Source: DATNPH01 sp036703315 (GTDB lineage Bacteria > Cyanobacteriota > Cyanobacteriia > Cyanobacteriales > Coleofasciculaceae). Taken from it: a stretch of 28,453 bases of DNA. The position numbers and the translations under genes are program-made. The stretch covers positions 1-28,453 of the forward strand of contig DATNPH010000273.1 in assembly GCA_036703315.1 (NCBI GenBank). The letters run 5' to 3'. The notes under the pieces are model-generated. The model ran no database searches. It worked only from the letters and a program-made list of their open reading frames with translations, and was not told the origin of the DNA. This document shows positions 8,077 through 17,000 of the stretch, in pieces. The first letter of the stretch is position 1. Each line of letters begins with the position of its first letter.

Positions 8077-8241
8077 CTAAGCTGACAACACCTGAGAAGC
8101 TGTTAGCGTCAGTTCGGGGAAAGTCCGAGAGATAATTTGCTGGTTCCCTATAAACAGCGTTGGCTGATAGCGTCCATCCGTCACTAATAAGTAGGTTAAA
8201 TACTGCTCAAATGTCAGGTTTTTTAGTGGGGTCTGAGTCAT
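8077..8241 (-). pseudogene. Internally deleted Uma2 (DUF820) gene
   Basis: ATG at 8241 starts a 54-codon frame. It opens MTQTPLKNLTFEQYLTY, the usual beginning of a Uma2 protein, and continues into TDGRY, the segment that precedes the family's E-L-.-.-G-E block. It then jumps straight to FIGNQQIISRTFPELTLTASQVLSA, the usual end of the same family. The whole central nuclease part, about 130 residues, is missing while the frame stays open. It cannot encode an active nuclease. The ends differ from the intact neighbour at 7477-8064, so it derives from another family member. The two genes converge with only 12 bp between their stops. Confidence 0.65.
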
Positions 8242-8303
8242 CGCTGTGTAGTTATACGAGGTTCCTTTCTAATTGGCATCTTGCACCTACCCGCTCAACT
8301 GCC

Positions 8304-8421
8304 AGGGATTCAAATCCCTAGCTCATAGCTAAAGTCCTCTTCAGAGGACTAAATGCTGAGTGTATAAGGGTTTCAGTCCATTTTAATGGACTTGATCTAT
8401 GAGCTGTGGACTTGAGTCCAC
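8304..8421. repeat. Cluster of four palindromes, two enclosed by an outer inverted repeat
   Basis: Four hairpins follow one another: AGGGATT/AATCCCT around 8304-8319; AGTCCTCT/AGAGGACT at 8333-8350; AGTCCATT/AATGGACT at 8375-8392; and GTGGACT/AGTCCAC at 8406-8421. The second and third are enclosed by GCTCATAG (8321-8328) and CTATGAGC (8397-8404), giving a potential multi-branched junction. Three of the stems share the AGTCC/GGACT core. Such clusters occur as dispersed repeats in cyanobacterial genomes. It lies about 100 bp upstream of tex. Confidence 0.65.
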
Positions 8422-8518
8422 GGTGGATTTTGCTAGTTACTGAAAATGGTGCTAGATAATAGTTTCTACTCTACAAAGAGGCAATGGATAAGTCCTGTGC
8501 TTATCCTGTAAAAGGTAG

Positions 8519-10789
8519 ATGAACACACACCCAATGCTGAATATCCCTCAATTACTGGCAAAAGAGCTTTCCCTCAGTCCTTCCCAAGTTCAAAACGCGC
8601 TGGAACTTTTTGCCGAGGGAGCAACTATTCCCTTCATTGCTCGTTACCGTAAAGAGCGTACAGGTTCCCTTGATGAAGTCCAACTGCGCGACCTCTCCGA
8701 GAGATTTACCTACCTGACTGAACTAGAAGAAAGGAAGGCGGCAATTCTGGAGGCGATCGCGTCTCAGGGTAAACTCACTGATGAACTGCAAGCCAAAATC
8801 AAAGCCTGCTTACAGAAAAACGAACTAGAAGACCTATACCTTCCCTACAAACCCAAGCGACGCACACGCGCCACAATTGCTAGGGAAAAAGGGTTAGAAC
8901 CACTGGCAGAGTTGATCAAGTCGCTCAATACTCCCAGTGGCAAACCTATATCACTAGAGCAAGAGGCTGCCAAATACCTTTCTGAGGAAAAAGGAGTCAA
9001 GACAGCAGAAGAAGCGCTCAAAGGTGCCTCCGACATCCTCGCTGAAGAAGTGTCTGAGAAAGCTGAGTTGCGTGCCTATCTACGTGACTACCTGATGCAG
9101 AATGGGGTTTTTGTCTCCCGCATTAAAGACGATCATCCCGAAGGTAGCACCAAGTTTGAAATGTACCGGAACTTTCAGGTCAAGGCAAAAGATATTGCTC
9201 CACACAATATGCTGGCACTATTCCGAGGTGAGACTGAGGGAGTGTTGAACCTTGACCTTTCCTTTGATGAAGACGTTGTGCAGTCCCACTTGGAGTCTGA
9301 GGAAATTCGTACCAAAGTTCCAGCAGTTAGGGACTTTTATCGGGGAATGCTCAAGGATTCCTTCAACCGTCTGATGAAAACATCCTTAATCACCGAAGTG
9401 CGCTCTGATAGGAAAGCTTACGCTGATATCGAGTCGATTAAGACGTTTGAAACCAATCTCCGTGAGTTGCTGCTGTCGCCTCCTGCGGGAATGAAGCCGA
9501 CATTGGCGATCGATCCAGGATTTCGGACTGGCTGTAAAGTGGTTGTCCTGAATGAAACGGCGAAATTTCTGGAGTACCAGACTATCTTCCCACATACAGG
9601 TTCTGGTCAACGGACTCAAGCCGCGACGCTGATCAAGAACCTGATTGAGAAATACAACATTGAGCTAATTGCGATCGGTAACGGTACAGCTTCCCGTGAG
9701 ACAGACGAGTTTGTCTCTGAAGTCTTACAAACGCTTTCGCGTAAGCCAGTTAAGGTCATTGTGAATGAGTCAGGTGCGTCGATTTATTCAGCAAGCGACG
9801 TAGCACGAGAAGAGTTTCCCGATCAAGACGTGACAGTACGTGGCTCTATTAGTATTGGACGCCGCTTGCAAGATCCGTTAGCTGAGTTGGTCAAAATAGA
9901 TCCCAAGTCGATCGGTGTGGGACAGTACCAACACGATGTTGATCAAAAATTACTCAAGAAAAAGCTGGATGACACAGTAGAAAGTTGTGTGAACTATGTA
10001 GGTGTGGATCTCAATACCGCCTCGAAGGAACTTCTGACATTTGTTTCCGGCATGACGCCAACTGTTGCCAAAAATATTGTCACCTATCGCAACGAGCATG
10101 GGGCTTTCAAAAATCGCCGAAATCTCCTTAAGGTGCCGAAGCTGGGACCAAAAGCGTTTGAACAGGCAGCTGGTTTCTTGAGGATTCGCAATGGCAATAA
10201 CCCGTTAGATAATACGGCAGTGCATCCTGAGAGCTACTTTGTTGTGGAGGCGATCGCAAAAGATTTAGCTGTACCGTTAGAGCAAATACCTAAGGCGGCA
10301 GACAAACTCAAGTCAATTGATTTGAAGAAATACGTTACCGATAGTATCGGCTTACCAACCCTACGCGATATTATCAGCGAACTGGAAAAGCCAGGAAGAG
10401 ATCCACGAGCTGAGTTTAAGTATGCCACCTTCAAAGAAGGCGTTAAGGAAATAAAAGACCTTACGATTGGCATGGAACTGGAAGGCATCGTGACGAATGT
10501 GGCTAACTTTGGTGCGTTCGTTGATATCGGTGTGCATCAGGATGGGTTAGTGCATATCTCGCAACTAGCTGACCGATTTGTTGACGATCCTAAAAAAATC
10601 GTCAAAGTGGGACAGGTTGTGAACGTGCGAGTGATGGAAGTCAACGAAAAATTAAAGCGGATTAGTCTGTCAATGCGATCGCCTGAGCAAGATAGTGGTG
10701 CAGGTAGCAGCAAAAAGGCTAGCCAACCTAGTGATCACAAATCACCCACACTGAACGATTTGAAAGCCAAGTTTAACAAGAAGAGGTAA
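8519..10789 (+). CDS. tex: Tex family transcription accessory protein (S1 domain)
   Basis: This 756-residue protein has the whole Tex architecture. The N-terminal helical region has FIARYRKERTGSLDEVQLRDL; the YqgF/RNase H-like domain starts near residue 327 (LAIDPGFRTGCK); the helix-hairpin-helix region spans about 490-560 (YVGVDLNTASKELLTFVSG, then LLKVPKLGPKAFEQAAGFL); and a C-terminal S1 domain lies at about 648-718 (GIVTNVANFGAFVDIGVHQDG). Tex binds nucleic acid and influences transcription and RNA turnover in bacteria. A basic Ser-rich tail follows S1. AAAGGTAG abuts the first ATG; Met6 (MLNIPQLLAKEL) has a better spacing and may be the true start. The gene appears monocistronic. Confidence 0.95.
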   Translation: MNTHPMLNIPQLLAKELSLSPSQVQNALELFAEGATIPFIARYRKERTGSLDEVQLRDLSERFTYLTELEERKAAILEAIASQGKLTDELQAKIKACLQKNELEDLYLPYKPKRRTRATIAREKGLEPLAELIKSLNTPSGKPISLEQEAAKYLSEEKGVKTAEEALKGASDILAEEVSEKAELRAYLRDYLMQNGVFVSRIKDDHPEGSTKFEMYRNFQVKAKDIAPHNMLALFRGETEGVLNLDLSFDEDVVQSHLESEEIRTKVPAVRDFYRGMLKDSFNRLMKTSLITEVRSDRKAYADIESIKTFETNLRELLLSPPAGMKPTLAIDPGFRTGCKVVVLNETAKFLEYQTIFPHTGSGQRTQAATLIKNLIEKYNIELIAIGNGTASRETDEFVSEVLQTLSRKPVKVIVNESGASIYSASDVAREEFPDQDVTVRGSISIGRRLQDPLAELVKIDPKSIGVGQYQHDVDQKLLKKKLDDTVESCVNYVGVDLNTASKELLTFVSGMTPTVAKNIVTYRNEHGAFKNRRNLLKVPKLGPKAFEQAAGFLRIRNGNNPLDNTAVHPESYFVVEAIAKDLAVPLEQIPKAADKLKSIDLKKYVTDSIGLPTLRDIISELEKPGRDPRAEFKYATFKEGVKEIKDLTIGMELEGIVTNVANFGAFVDIGVHQDGLVHISQLADRFVDDPKKIVKVGQVVNVRVMEVNEKLKRISLSMRSPEQDSGAGSSKKASQPSDHKSPTLNDLKAKFNKKR

Positions 10790-10872
10790 GCTGGTGGGAC
10801 ATTGCTAGGTTTGCGTAACTAACTTCTCTAATCATGTATCTCTATTAGAACCATTGCGCTTCAATAGGATAC

Positions 10873-11496
10873 ATGAAAGCTTACCGCTCTTATTTTTTTC
10901 TCAATACTTTATCTCTACTGCTGATTGGCGCTCTAATTGTGTATGCCAAATTCTTTGATTTATCCGTAGGTTCATTATTCCTACCACCTTCTTCTCCTCC
11001 ACATTTTACAGTCGGTTTCTTGACACATGCCTTCCAAATCTTATGTTCTGTACCCCCGATAATTTGTGCCTTTAGCTTTAGCTTGCTCAACATAATTCAG
11101 CCTCGCCGTCGGGAAAACCTGTTTATTCTGTGTTCTGCGCTGCTAACTGGGGGCTTTCTTTTCAACGAAATCTATCGAATTCACATTATTCTTCTGTCCG
11201 TGGGTATTCCCAAGCTTGTAACGGTCTCGGTGTATAGTATTTTTCTTTTTGGATACGCAATCGGTTTCAGGCAACGAATACAAGCGACCCCTTACCTCAT
11301 CTTATTAACTGGCTTGAGCCTATTGTTTCTGGGTATCACAGTGGACTCGCTACACCTGGGTAGCGAAGCAATTCCTACATTCTTAGAGGGAATACCCAAG
11401 TTATTTAGCGAGATTAATATTGCATTTTATTTTTGGTACATCTGCTATTCAGAGGTAGTGCGATCGCTAAAATATTCCCCTCAGACTGAATATTAA
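10873..11496 (+). CDS. Integral membrane protein of unknown function
   Basis: I do not recognise this 207-residue protein. It has about six hydrophobic segments (roughly 7-27, 47-70, 82-100, 116-130, 138-158 and 172-192) separated by short basic or polar loops such as IQPRRREN and FRQRIQA. There are no obvious catalytic or binding motifs; a His and a Glu in the NEIYRIHII segment are the only charged residues inside a predicted helix. AATAGGATAC precedes the ATG with acceptable spacing. It follows tex by 83 bp on the same strand. Base composition is like its neighbours. Confidence 0.7.
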   Translation: MKAYRSYFFLNTLSLLLIGALIVYAKFFDLSVGSLFLPPSSPPHFTVGFLTHAFQILCSVPPIICAFSFSLLNIIQPRRRENLFILCSALLTGGFLFNEIYRIHIILLSVGIPKLVTVSVYSIFLFGYAIGFRQRIQATPYLILLTGLSLLFLGITVDSLHLGSEAIPTFLEGIPKLFSEINIAFYFWYICYSEVVRSLKYSPQTEY

Positions 11497-11646
11497 TTCT
11501 CTTGAAGTTTACTTAGCCTCTTCCTTCTATTGTTCAATTCCCTAAATTATTTACAGAGTCTTATTTCTGACTTTTGACTTTTGTCCACGTCGGATGCCCC
11601 AACCACTTCCGGCACAGGAGACGCGCCCGTAAGGGTTTTGACTTTC

Positions 11647-12426
11647 TCAAGGCTCGTTGGTTTTGGGTTTCTCGAAGACCATCAAATGCTGTTGAGGTAA
11701 AAAGTTTTCAGTTTCCAACCATTGCAAACCCACTGCCGACATTTCTTTACGCACTTGCTTTTGCGTCATCTTGTGAAGCGCTTTAATTGGGATGAAGGGA
11801 TTTTCACGGCGATACTCAACAAGAACCACACGTCCACCTGGTTTAAGCGATCGCACCACCCCTTGCATCATCTCTTTTGGATATTCAAACTCATGGTAAG
11901 CGTCTACCATCAGTGCCAGGTCAACTGTCTGATCGGGTAGGTTGGGTTCAGTCATACTACCCAAGATAGGCTCCACATTGGTAATATGATTTTCCTGTTT
12001 TAGGAAGTTAATCATGTCGAGCATTTCCGGCTGAATATCCACAGCCAGAACCTTTCCCTTGGGCACTCGTGAACTGATACGAAAGCTAAAGTAGCCAGTA
12101 CCTGCTCCAATATCAGCCACGACATCAGTTGGTTTCAGCTTAAGGGCATCTACCACTAGCTGCGGTTGTTCAGTAATCTCTCGCAGCGATCGCTCAAGCC
12201 AAAGGGCTTCTGTATGTCCCATCACCTTAGCGATTTCTCTGCCCATATAAAACTTGCCGATGCCGTCTGGGCTGTGAATAACCCACTCTTGATACGCCGA
12301 ATCAGACTCAGCAAGAGCATTAGGGACTTGAATTCTCCAGCCACTCAGCATCAGTCCAAGGAGGATGACCAAAATAATAACTATTAGACGTAATGGAAGG
12401 GATGAATTATTATCCTTCAAGCTCAT
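11647..12426 (-). CDS. Membrane-anchored or exported class I SAM-dependent methyltransferase
   Basis: This 259-residue protein is a Rossmann-type methyltransferase. Motif I is VVADIGAGTGYF (102-113), the acidic residue after strand 2 is D130 (LAVDIQPEML), and post-motif elements are LALMVDAYHEF and LKPGGRVVLVEYR. Unusually, it starts with a hydrophobic helix (about 12-29) and a possible signal-peptidase site after NALAES (about 36-41), so it is predicted to be anchored in or exported across the membrane. The stretch IGKFYMGREIAKVMGH between signal and domain is typical of this cyanobacterial/proteobacterial subgroup. The acceptor is unknown. The gene stands alone on the minus strand between two plus-strand genes. 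Confidence 0.83.
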   Translation of the reverse strand: MSLKDNNSSLPLRLIVIILVILLGLMLSGWRIQVPNALAESDSAYQEWVIHSPDGIGKFYMGREIAKVMGHTEALWLERSLREITEQPQLVVDALKLKPTDVVADIGAGTGYFSFRISSRVPKGKVLAVDIQPEMLDMINFLKQENHITNVEPILGSMTEPNLPDQTVDLALMVDAYHEFEYPKEMMQGVVRSLKPGGRVVLVEYRRENPFIPIKALHKMTQKQVRKEMSAVGLQWLETENFLPQQHLMVFEKPKTNEP

Positions 12427-12677
12427 TGTTGCTCCACCTCGTTAGTTGGTGTAATGCTGATCACAAAACCCTTCTTTTCATAGATTACTTTTTTCCCCCT
12501 ACTATTTATCCCATTTCTGTTTTCAAATGAGTACCATAGTGCAAAAAGAGAACGGGCAGATCAACGCCAGAAAATCTCCCTCTGTTCATCCGTTAAACCA
12601 TAGCTGTTGTTCGTCCAAACAACACCAATGATTTTTGGCAGTATTTAAGAAGGAATGCGTCTCCACGGGAAGCAAGA

Positions 12678-13706
12678 ATGGTACCACCCACTGTGAAAGC
12701 GGCAGATCACCCTCAGATATCCGAGCGGCGTCACTCCGACCCACCAGGTCTATGGGCTATTGTTGTTCTGACTTCTGTCGTCATCCATGTATTTGCGATC
12801 GGGATGCTACGTCTGTTAGTGATAGTACGCTTGGATGGCTTGTTATCCGGTACAACTATCGTTCCTATAGATGTGATTGACCTGTCTCCCAATGCCACAT
12901 CATCAACCCAGTCAACTCGAATAGGTGGTTCAGTTCCCACTAGAAAACCCACGCCGATAAACGCTCCAACTCAGCGAGCATCTAATCAGCTTCCTAATCG
13001 CCCGAATCCCTCTGTTTCTAATCCCTCTTCAACTCGCACCAATGCGAGTCCATCACAAGTATCTCGTTTCCCACAAGATAGGCGATCTCCCGCACCCAAG
13101 CCTTCCGCCAATCAACCGCCCTACTCCCCACCTGAATCGATCTCACCCAAACCTTCCGCCAATCAACCGCCCTACTCTCCACCTGAACCGACCTCACCCA
13201 ATCCTTCTCCCAGCCAACCACCTAACCCTTCACCTGAACCGACCTCACCTAATCCTTCTCCCAGCCAACCACCTAACCCTTCACCTGAACCAACCTCTCC
13301 CAATCCTTCACCATCCGAGCCGATCTCGCCCAGTCCTCAGCCAAGTGGTAGCTTTAGTGCCACTATCGGCGGAATGAGGCTGACGGTTCCCGATAAAGAT
13401 GTACCTGACAAAAACGCCAGACTCAAGCAAAGCAGCACAACAAATTTTCCTATCGATTATCTAACGACCCTAGGCATCAATTCCAGCCAGGTTTTAGTCT
13501 TGAAGGTGAAAGTGTTGATTGAGTCCACCGGACAAGCTACAGTTCTACCCAACTCTGCTGAAGTGTCGCCAGGGAACATTAGTCCGGACAAGGCTGAGCA
13601 ACTGGCAAAGCAGATTATCGAGAAATGGTCGTTCGAACCCGCTTACATGGGTGATAGCCCTGTTCGTCAAGCTTACAACATCGAACTCAACATCAGTCCA
13701 CTGTAG
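12678..13706 (+). CDS. TonB-like energy transducer with proline-rich spacer
   Basis: This 342-residue protein has the TonB layout: a short N-terminal cytoplasmic part, one membrane helix (about 25-50, with VVLTSVVIHVFAIG including the His typical of TonB anchors), a long Pro/Ser/Asn-rich spacer (about 85-225), and a C-terminal domain (about 250-342) reading LVLKVKVLIESTGQATV...AEQLAKQIIEKWSFEPA and ending in LNISPL. In TonB systems such a protein transmits proton-motive force from ExbB/ExbD to outer-membrane transporters. Neither exbBD nor a receptor gene is nearby. The C-terminal domain is divergent and lacks a textbook YP motif, so a TonB-family role is likely but not certain. The spacer contains the 17-residue repeat listed separately. 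Confidence 0.72.
   Translation: MVPPTVKAADHPQISERRHSDPPGLWAIVVLTSVVIHVFAIGMLRLLVIVRLDGLLSGTTIVPIDVIDLSPNATSSTQSTRIGGSVPTRKPTPINAPTQRASNQLPNRPNPSVSNPSSTRTNASPSQVSRFPQDRRSPAPKPSANQPPYSPPESISPKPSANQPPYSPPEPTSPNPSPSQPPNPSPEPTSPNPSPSQPPNPSPEPTSPNPSPSEPISPSPQPSGSFSATIGGMRLTVPDKDVPDKNARLKQSSTTNFPIDYLTTLGINSSQVLVLKVKVLIESTGQATVLPNSAEVSPGNISPDKAEQLAKQIIEKWSFEPAYMGDSPVRQAYNIELNISPL
13095..13331 (+). repeat. 51-bp tandem repeat encoding a 17-residue Pro-rich unit
   Basis: Four complete units begin at 13095, 13146, 13197 and 13248, with a truncated fifth from 13299. The encoded units are of the form PKPSANQPPYSPPEPTS (first two) and PNPSPSQPPNPSPEPTS (last two). Units 3 and 4 are almost identical in DNA, showing recent duplication. 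The repeat lengthens the periplasmic spacer of the TonB-like protein. Confidence 0.9.
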
Positions 13707-13728
13707 AGTTATAAAAGCTGAGTTTCTT

Positions 13729-13752
13729 GCACAATTAACGCGTTAATTGTGC
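13729..13752. terminator. Perfect 24-bp palindrome after the TonB-like gene
   Basis: GCACAATTAACG at 13729-13740 is followed directly by its exact reverse complement at 13741-13752, with no spacer. It lies 22 bp after the stop codon of the TonB-like gene and 36 bp before the tRNA. It may act as a terminator-like hairpin, although no T-tract follows, or as a dimeric repressor operator in the tRNA promoter region. Confidence 0.45.
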
Positions 13753-13777
13753 TAACCTTATTCAGGTAAGATATTAT
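13747..13777 (+). promoter_or_regulatory. Candidate promoter of the tRNA gene
   Basis: TTGTGC (13747-13752) and TATTAT (13772-13777) resemble -35 and -10 boxes with 19 bp between them, slightly long. The -10 box is 11 bp before the mature tRNA start. The -35 box falls inside the right half of the 24-bp palindrome. Confidence 0.3.
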
Positions 13778-13788
13778 CCACAAAAGCT

Positions 13789-13859
13789 GCGGGCGTAGTT
13801 TAGTGGTAAAACCTTAGCCTTCCAAGCTAATGATGCGAGTTCGATTCTCGCCGCCCGCT
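13789..13859 (+). tRNA. tRNA-Gly (anticodon UCC)
   Basis: A 71-base cloverleaf is complete. The acceptor arm is GCGGGCG (13789-13795) with CGCCCGC (13852-13858) and discriminator U at 13859. The D arm is GTTTAGTGGTAAAAC. The anticodon stem TTAGC/GCTAA encloses the loop CTTCCAA, with anticodon TCC at 13821-13823. The T arm GCGAG/CTCGC holds the loop TTCGATT. CCA is not encoded. It reads GGA and other GGN glycine codons. Its 3' end lies 7 bp from a Tn7-like transposon end. Confidence 0.97.
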
Positions 13860-13866
13860 TTTCGGT

Positions 13867-13955
13867 TGTACATTCGCAAATTAAATGTCATCAGTGACAG
13901 ATTACTGTCGCTGTAACTAATTAAGTGTCGTTGTGAAAAATTACTGTCGATGAAG
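13867..13955 (+). mobile_element. Transposon end resembling Tn7-like type V-K CAST elements
   Basis: TGTACA at 13867-13872 is followed by four direct repeats of 19-21 bp, starting at 13877, 13898, 13917 and 13937. Each has the form ATTA-(A/C/G)-TGTC-(A/G)-N, with the first three ending in GTGA or GTAA. From memory, cyanobacterial V-K CRISPR-associated transposons begin with TGTACA, carry TnsB-binding repeats of this kind and insert just downstream of tRNA genes. Here the end points away from tRNA-Gly, so the element would extend to the right over the CHAT operon. GT dinucleotides at 13803 and 13806 lie about 58-64 bp upstream, compatible with a GTN PAM. No opposite end, tns or cas gene is seen in the window. 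Confidence 0.68.
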
Positions 13956-14086
13956 TAGCAGTAGAGCTAATTTTAGAGACGGCTGAAGGTAGCGATCGCA
14001 TCTCGTCCCGTATCCGGATAAACCTGCAACTGCCTGAATGATTGAGAAGACGACATAAAACTTAATCAGTGCTAAGCAGGGCAGGT

Positions 14087-17000
14087 ATGGCGAGAAATTG
14101 CTTGCGGATTAATCACGAAGGAGATGCGATTCAACTTTCCTGGCAACGCGGACAATCTAATCCTCGCCCTGCACCATCGGTAACGTTTACACATCCCTTT
14201 GACGAGCAAGCTTTAGCTGACTTGCGCTGGTATCTGGAAGAGTATTTGCGCTTTCCCTATGGGATTTTTCCAGACAAGGCGGCGAAGATTGAGCAAAAGT
14301 TTCAAGACTGGGGAGAGCAGTTATTTGAATTAGTGTTTCGCAGTAGCGAACAAGCGCGGCAATTTTTTCAGGCGGCGACTTACGAAGGGCTGGATCGGTG
14401 CGAACTGGTGATTACTTCGGATAGTCCAGAGGTGCTGAATTTACCTTGGGAGTTATTGTACTCGCCGAGCGATCGCCAATTTCTCGCACCGTCTTTGGCA
14501 GGGATGTCTCGCAGTCTCAGCGAGTATGCTGTCCGGGCAGAAATGGGCGATTTACCCCAGGATAAGCTGAATATTTTGCTGGTAATTGCCCGTCCTTATG
14601 GCGAAAAAGATATTGCTCTGAAAACGATTGCCCGTCCGTTGCTGGAAGCCGTATCAGGTATTCGCCAAAAAGTCAATCTCAAAGTCTTGCGTCCACCGAG
14701 CTTTGAGCAGTTTGAGCGGGAACTGAATGCCCATCGAGGGTTTTATCACATCGTTCATTTTGATGGACATGGGGATTTTGACGCCAACAGCATCGGATTT
14801 CAGCATACCTTGGGGGCTGCGGGGCAGGGATTGTTGGTGTTTGAAAAGAATGATGGTTCGCCCGATATTGTTACGGCGGCACAGATTGGTCAGAATTTGG
14901 CGGATTGCCGCGTACCGATTTTTGTGTTGAATGCTTGCAAATCGGGGCAGGAGGGAGAGGAAAAGTTTTCTTCAGTGGCGACGCGCTTGGTGTCGTTGGG
15001 GGCTAAGGGTGTGGTGGCAATGGCGTATTCTGTCTATGCCCAAGCCGCTAAACATTTCATGGGGCGGTTGTATGGGGAGTTGGCGGCGGGTGCGACTCTC
15101 GACAGTGCAGTGGCGGCGGGGCGAAAGGACGTTTTGAATAAGCCGCAGCGCCCCAGTCCTAAAGGCGATAAGCCTCTACAAGATTGGCTGGTGCCCGTGC
15201 TATATCAGCAGGAATCCTATACGCCGTTTATTCCCTCAACTACAGATACAGATGTTCTGGATATTGAGGATTTCCTAGAGCCAACGGTTAGCAATTTGGT
15301 GGGGTTCCCAGAGGAGGGGGCTTACGGCTTTATTGGGCGAGACTACGATATTTTGCGTTTAGAGCGGGCGTTTCGCCAAAACACTATCGTGCTGTTGCAA
15401 GGCATGGCTGGCGTGGGCAAAACTGAGTTAGCTTGTGGCTTTGCTCGGTGGCTAGAGGAGACTCAGGGACGTACTGGCAAGATGTTCTTCATGTCGTTTG
15501 AGCATGGGGCGACGCTAAGTAATGTAGTGAATCAAGTGGGAAGGGAAGTTTGGGGCGACAAGTTTTCCCAGTATCGGGCAGAGCAACAACAGCAAGCTGT
15601 TCTGAAGTATCTGAAAACTCAGCCAAGTCTGTTGATTTGGGACAACTTTGAGCCTGTGACGGGGTTTCCTGCGGGGAATGAGCCGTTGTTGAATGCGAGT
15701 GAGCGAGACAGTTTGCAGCGGTTTCTCAAAGACTTACGCGGCGGGAAGTCTTGGGTATTGATTACCAGTCGGCGCGAGGAGCGTTGGCTGGATTGTGGCT
15801 ACAGGTTACTGGATTTGCGGGGACTGCGCGAGCAGGATGTGGAGGAGTTGGCGGCGAAGATTCTGCAAACGGCAGGGGTGGATAGGGCTAAATTGCCGTC
15901 GGAGTATCTGGAGTTGCTGAAACTTTTGGGAGGACATCCGTTCTCATTGCGGGTGGTGTTGCCGCATCTGAAGACGCAGACTCCAGTGCAGTTGATTGAT
16001 GCTTTGCGGCAGGGGTTGGATACTTTCCAGGGGGCAGAGGAAGAAGGTAGAGATAAATCTCTCACTGTTTCTCTAGATTATTCCTTTGCCAAACTGTCTG
16101 AACGCGCTCGTCAGCATTTGCCCTTTTTAGCCCTATTCTCTGAACGAGTTAATGCTGATTTTCTCCATGCCCTTTCAAACAATCCAGATGATGACTTCGG
16201 ACAGGTATATCGAGCTGTCTTTGGGGAGAACTTGCAAAAAGCTGATTGGCTTGGACTGCTCAACGAGGCAGCAGAAGCAGGCATCTTGGAACATCTCGAT
16301 CTAACCATCTACAAAATTCATCCTGCTCTTCCCTGGTATCTACGGAAACGGCTGTCTGAACAACACGCTGCCCAGGAGGTCAGCGAACTGGAAAAAAAGT
16401 TGCTGGTTTTCTACGCATATTTCGCAGATAAATACTATAGAGAACTAATCAGCAATGCTGAACTGGCAAGCTTAGTGCTAAGAGTCGAAGAGGCAAATTT
16501 GTTGCAAAACTTGCGGCTGGCAGAACAGCAAAAGAGTTGGGAGTATGCTCAGGCAATTCTACAAGCTTTAGGCGATGTGTATGAACGGATAGGTCGCAAA
16601 CCTGAATTTAGGGCACTGCGACAACGGGCATTGGATCAAATTGGCATCCATCTCTCACAAGCAAAGGCGAAGGGGCAAGGTGCTTTCAATTTTTGGATGT
16701 ATCTGCGAGGAGTAGATGCCAACGAGGCTCTAACTATTGCTGACTTGGAAGGAGCCAGGGTAATTTATCAAGAAATCCTTGATGAGCTTACCTCCTTAAA
16801 TGACCCCTCTGTGAATGACAATATTGCTGTTGCGTATCATCTATTGGGCGTGGTGGCACAGCAGCAACGGCACTTCGAGGAGGCGAAAGCTTTCCACCAA
16901 AAAGCTCTGCAAATATATAAAGACGCGAAAGATTGGTCTAAAGCTGCAACTAGCTATCACCAACTGGGCAGGGTAGCAGAAGAGCAATGCCTTTGGGATG

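Larger units (their letters stand above)
8065..8518. other. Spacer with Uma2 relic and palindrome cluster, 454 bp
   Basis: The stretch between the Uma2 gene and tex holds a minus-strand Uma2 remnant (8077-8241) and four palindromes (8304-8421), both listed separately. The final 95 bp before tex is AT-rich and should hold the tex promoter. No other gene is seen. Confidence 0.6.

Noticed and set aside
8304..8421. CRISPR array
   Set aside because: The palindromes differ from each other and are not regularly spaced direct repeats; no cas gene is present.
11560..11640. TGACTTTTGACTTTTG and the GC-rich stretch after it as a regulatory element
   Set aside because: This is a common low-complexity dispersed repeat in cyanobacterial spacers; nothing here indicates a specific function.
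13042..13377. A 111-codon Pro/His-rich frame overlapping the TonB-like gene
   Set aside because: It is the +1 shifted reading of the same 51-bp tandem repeats; the TonB-like frame has a membrane anchor and a folded C-terminal domain.
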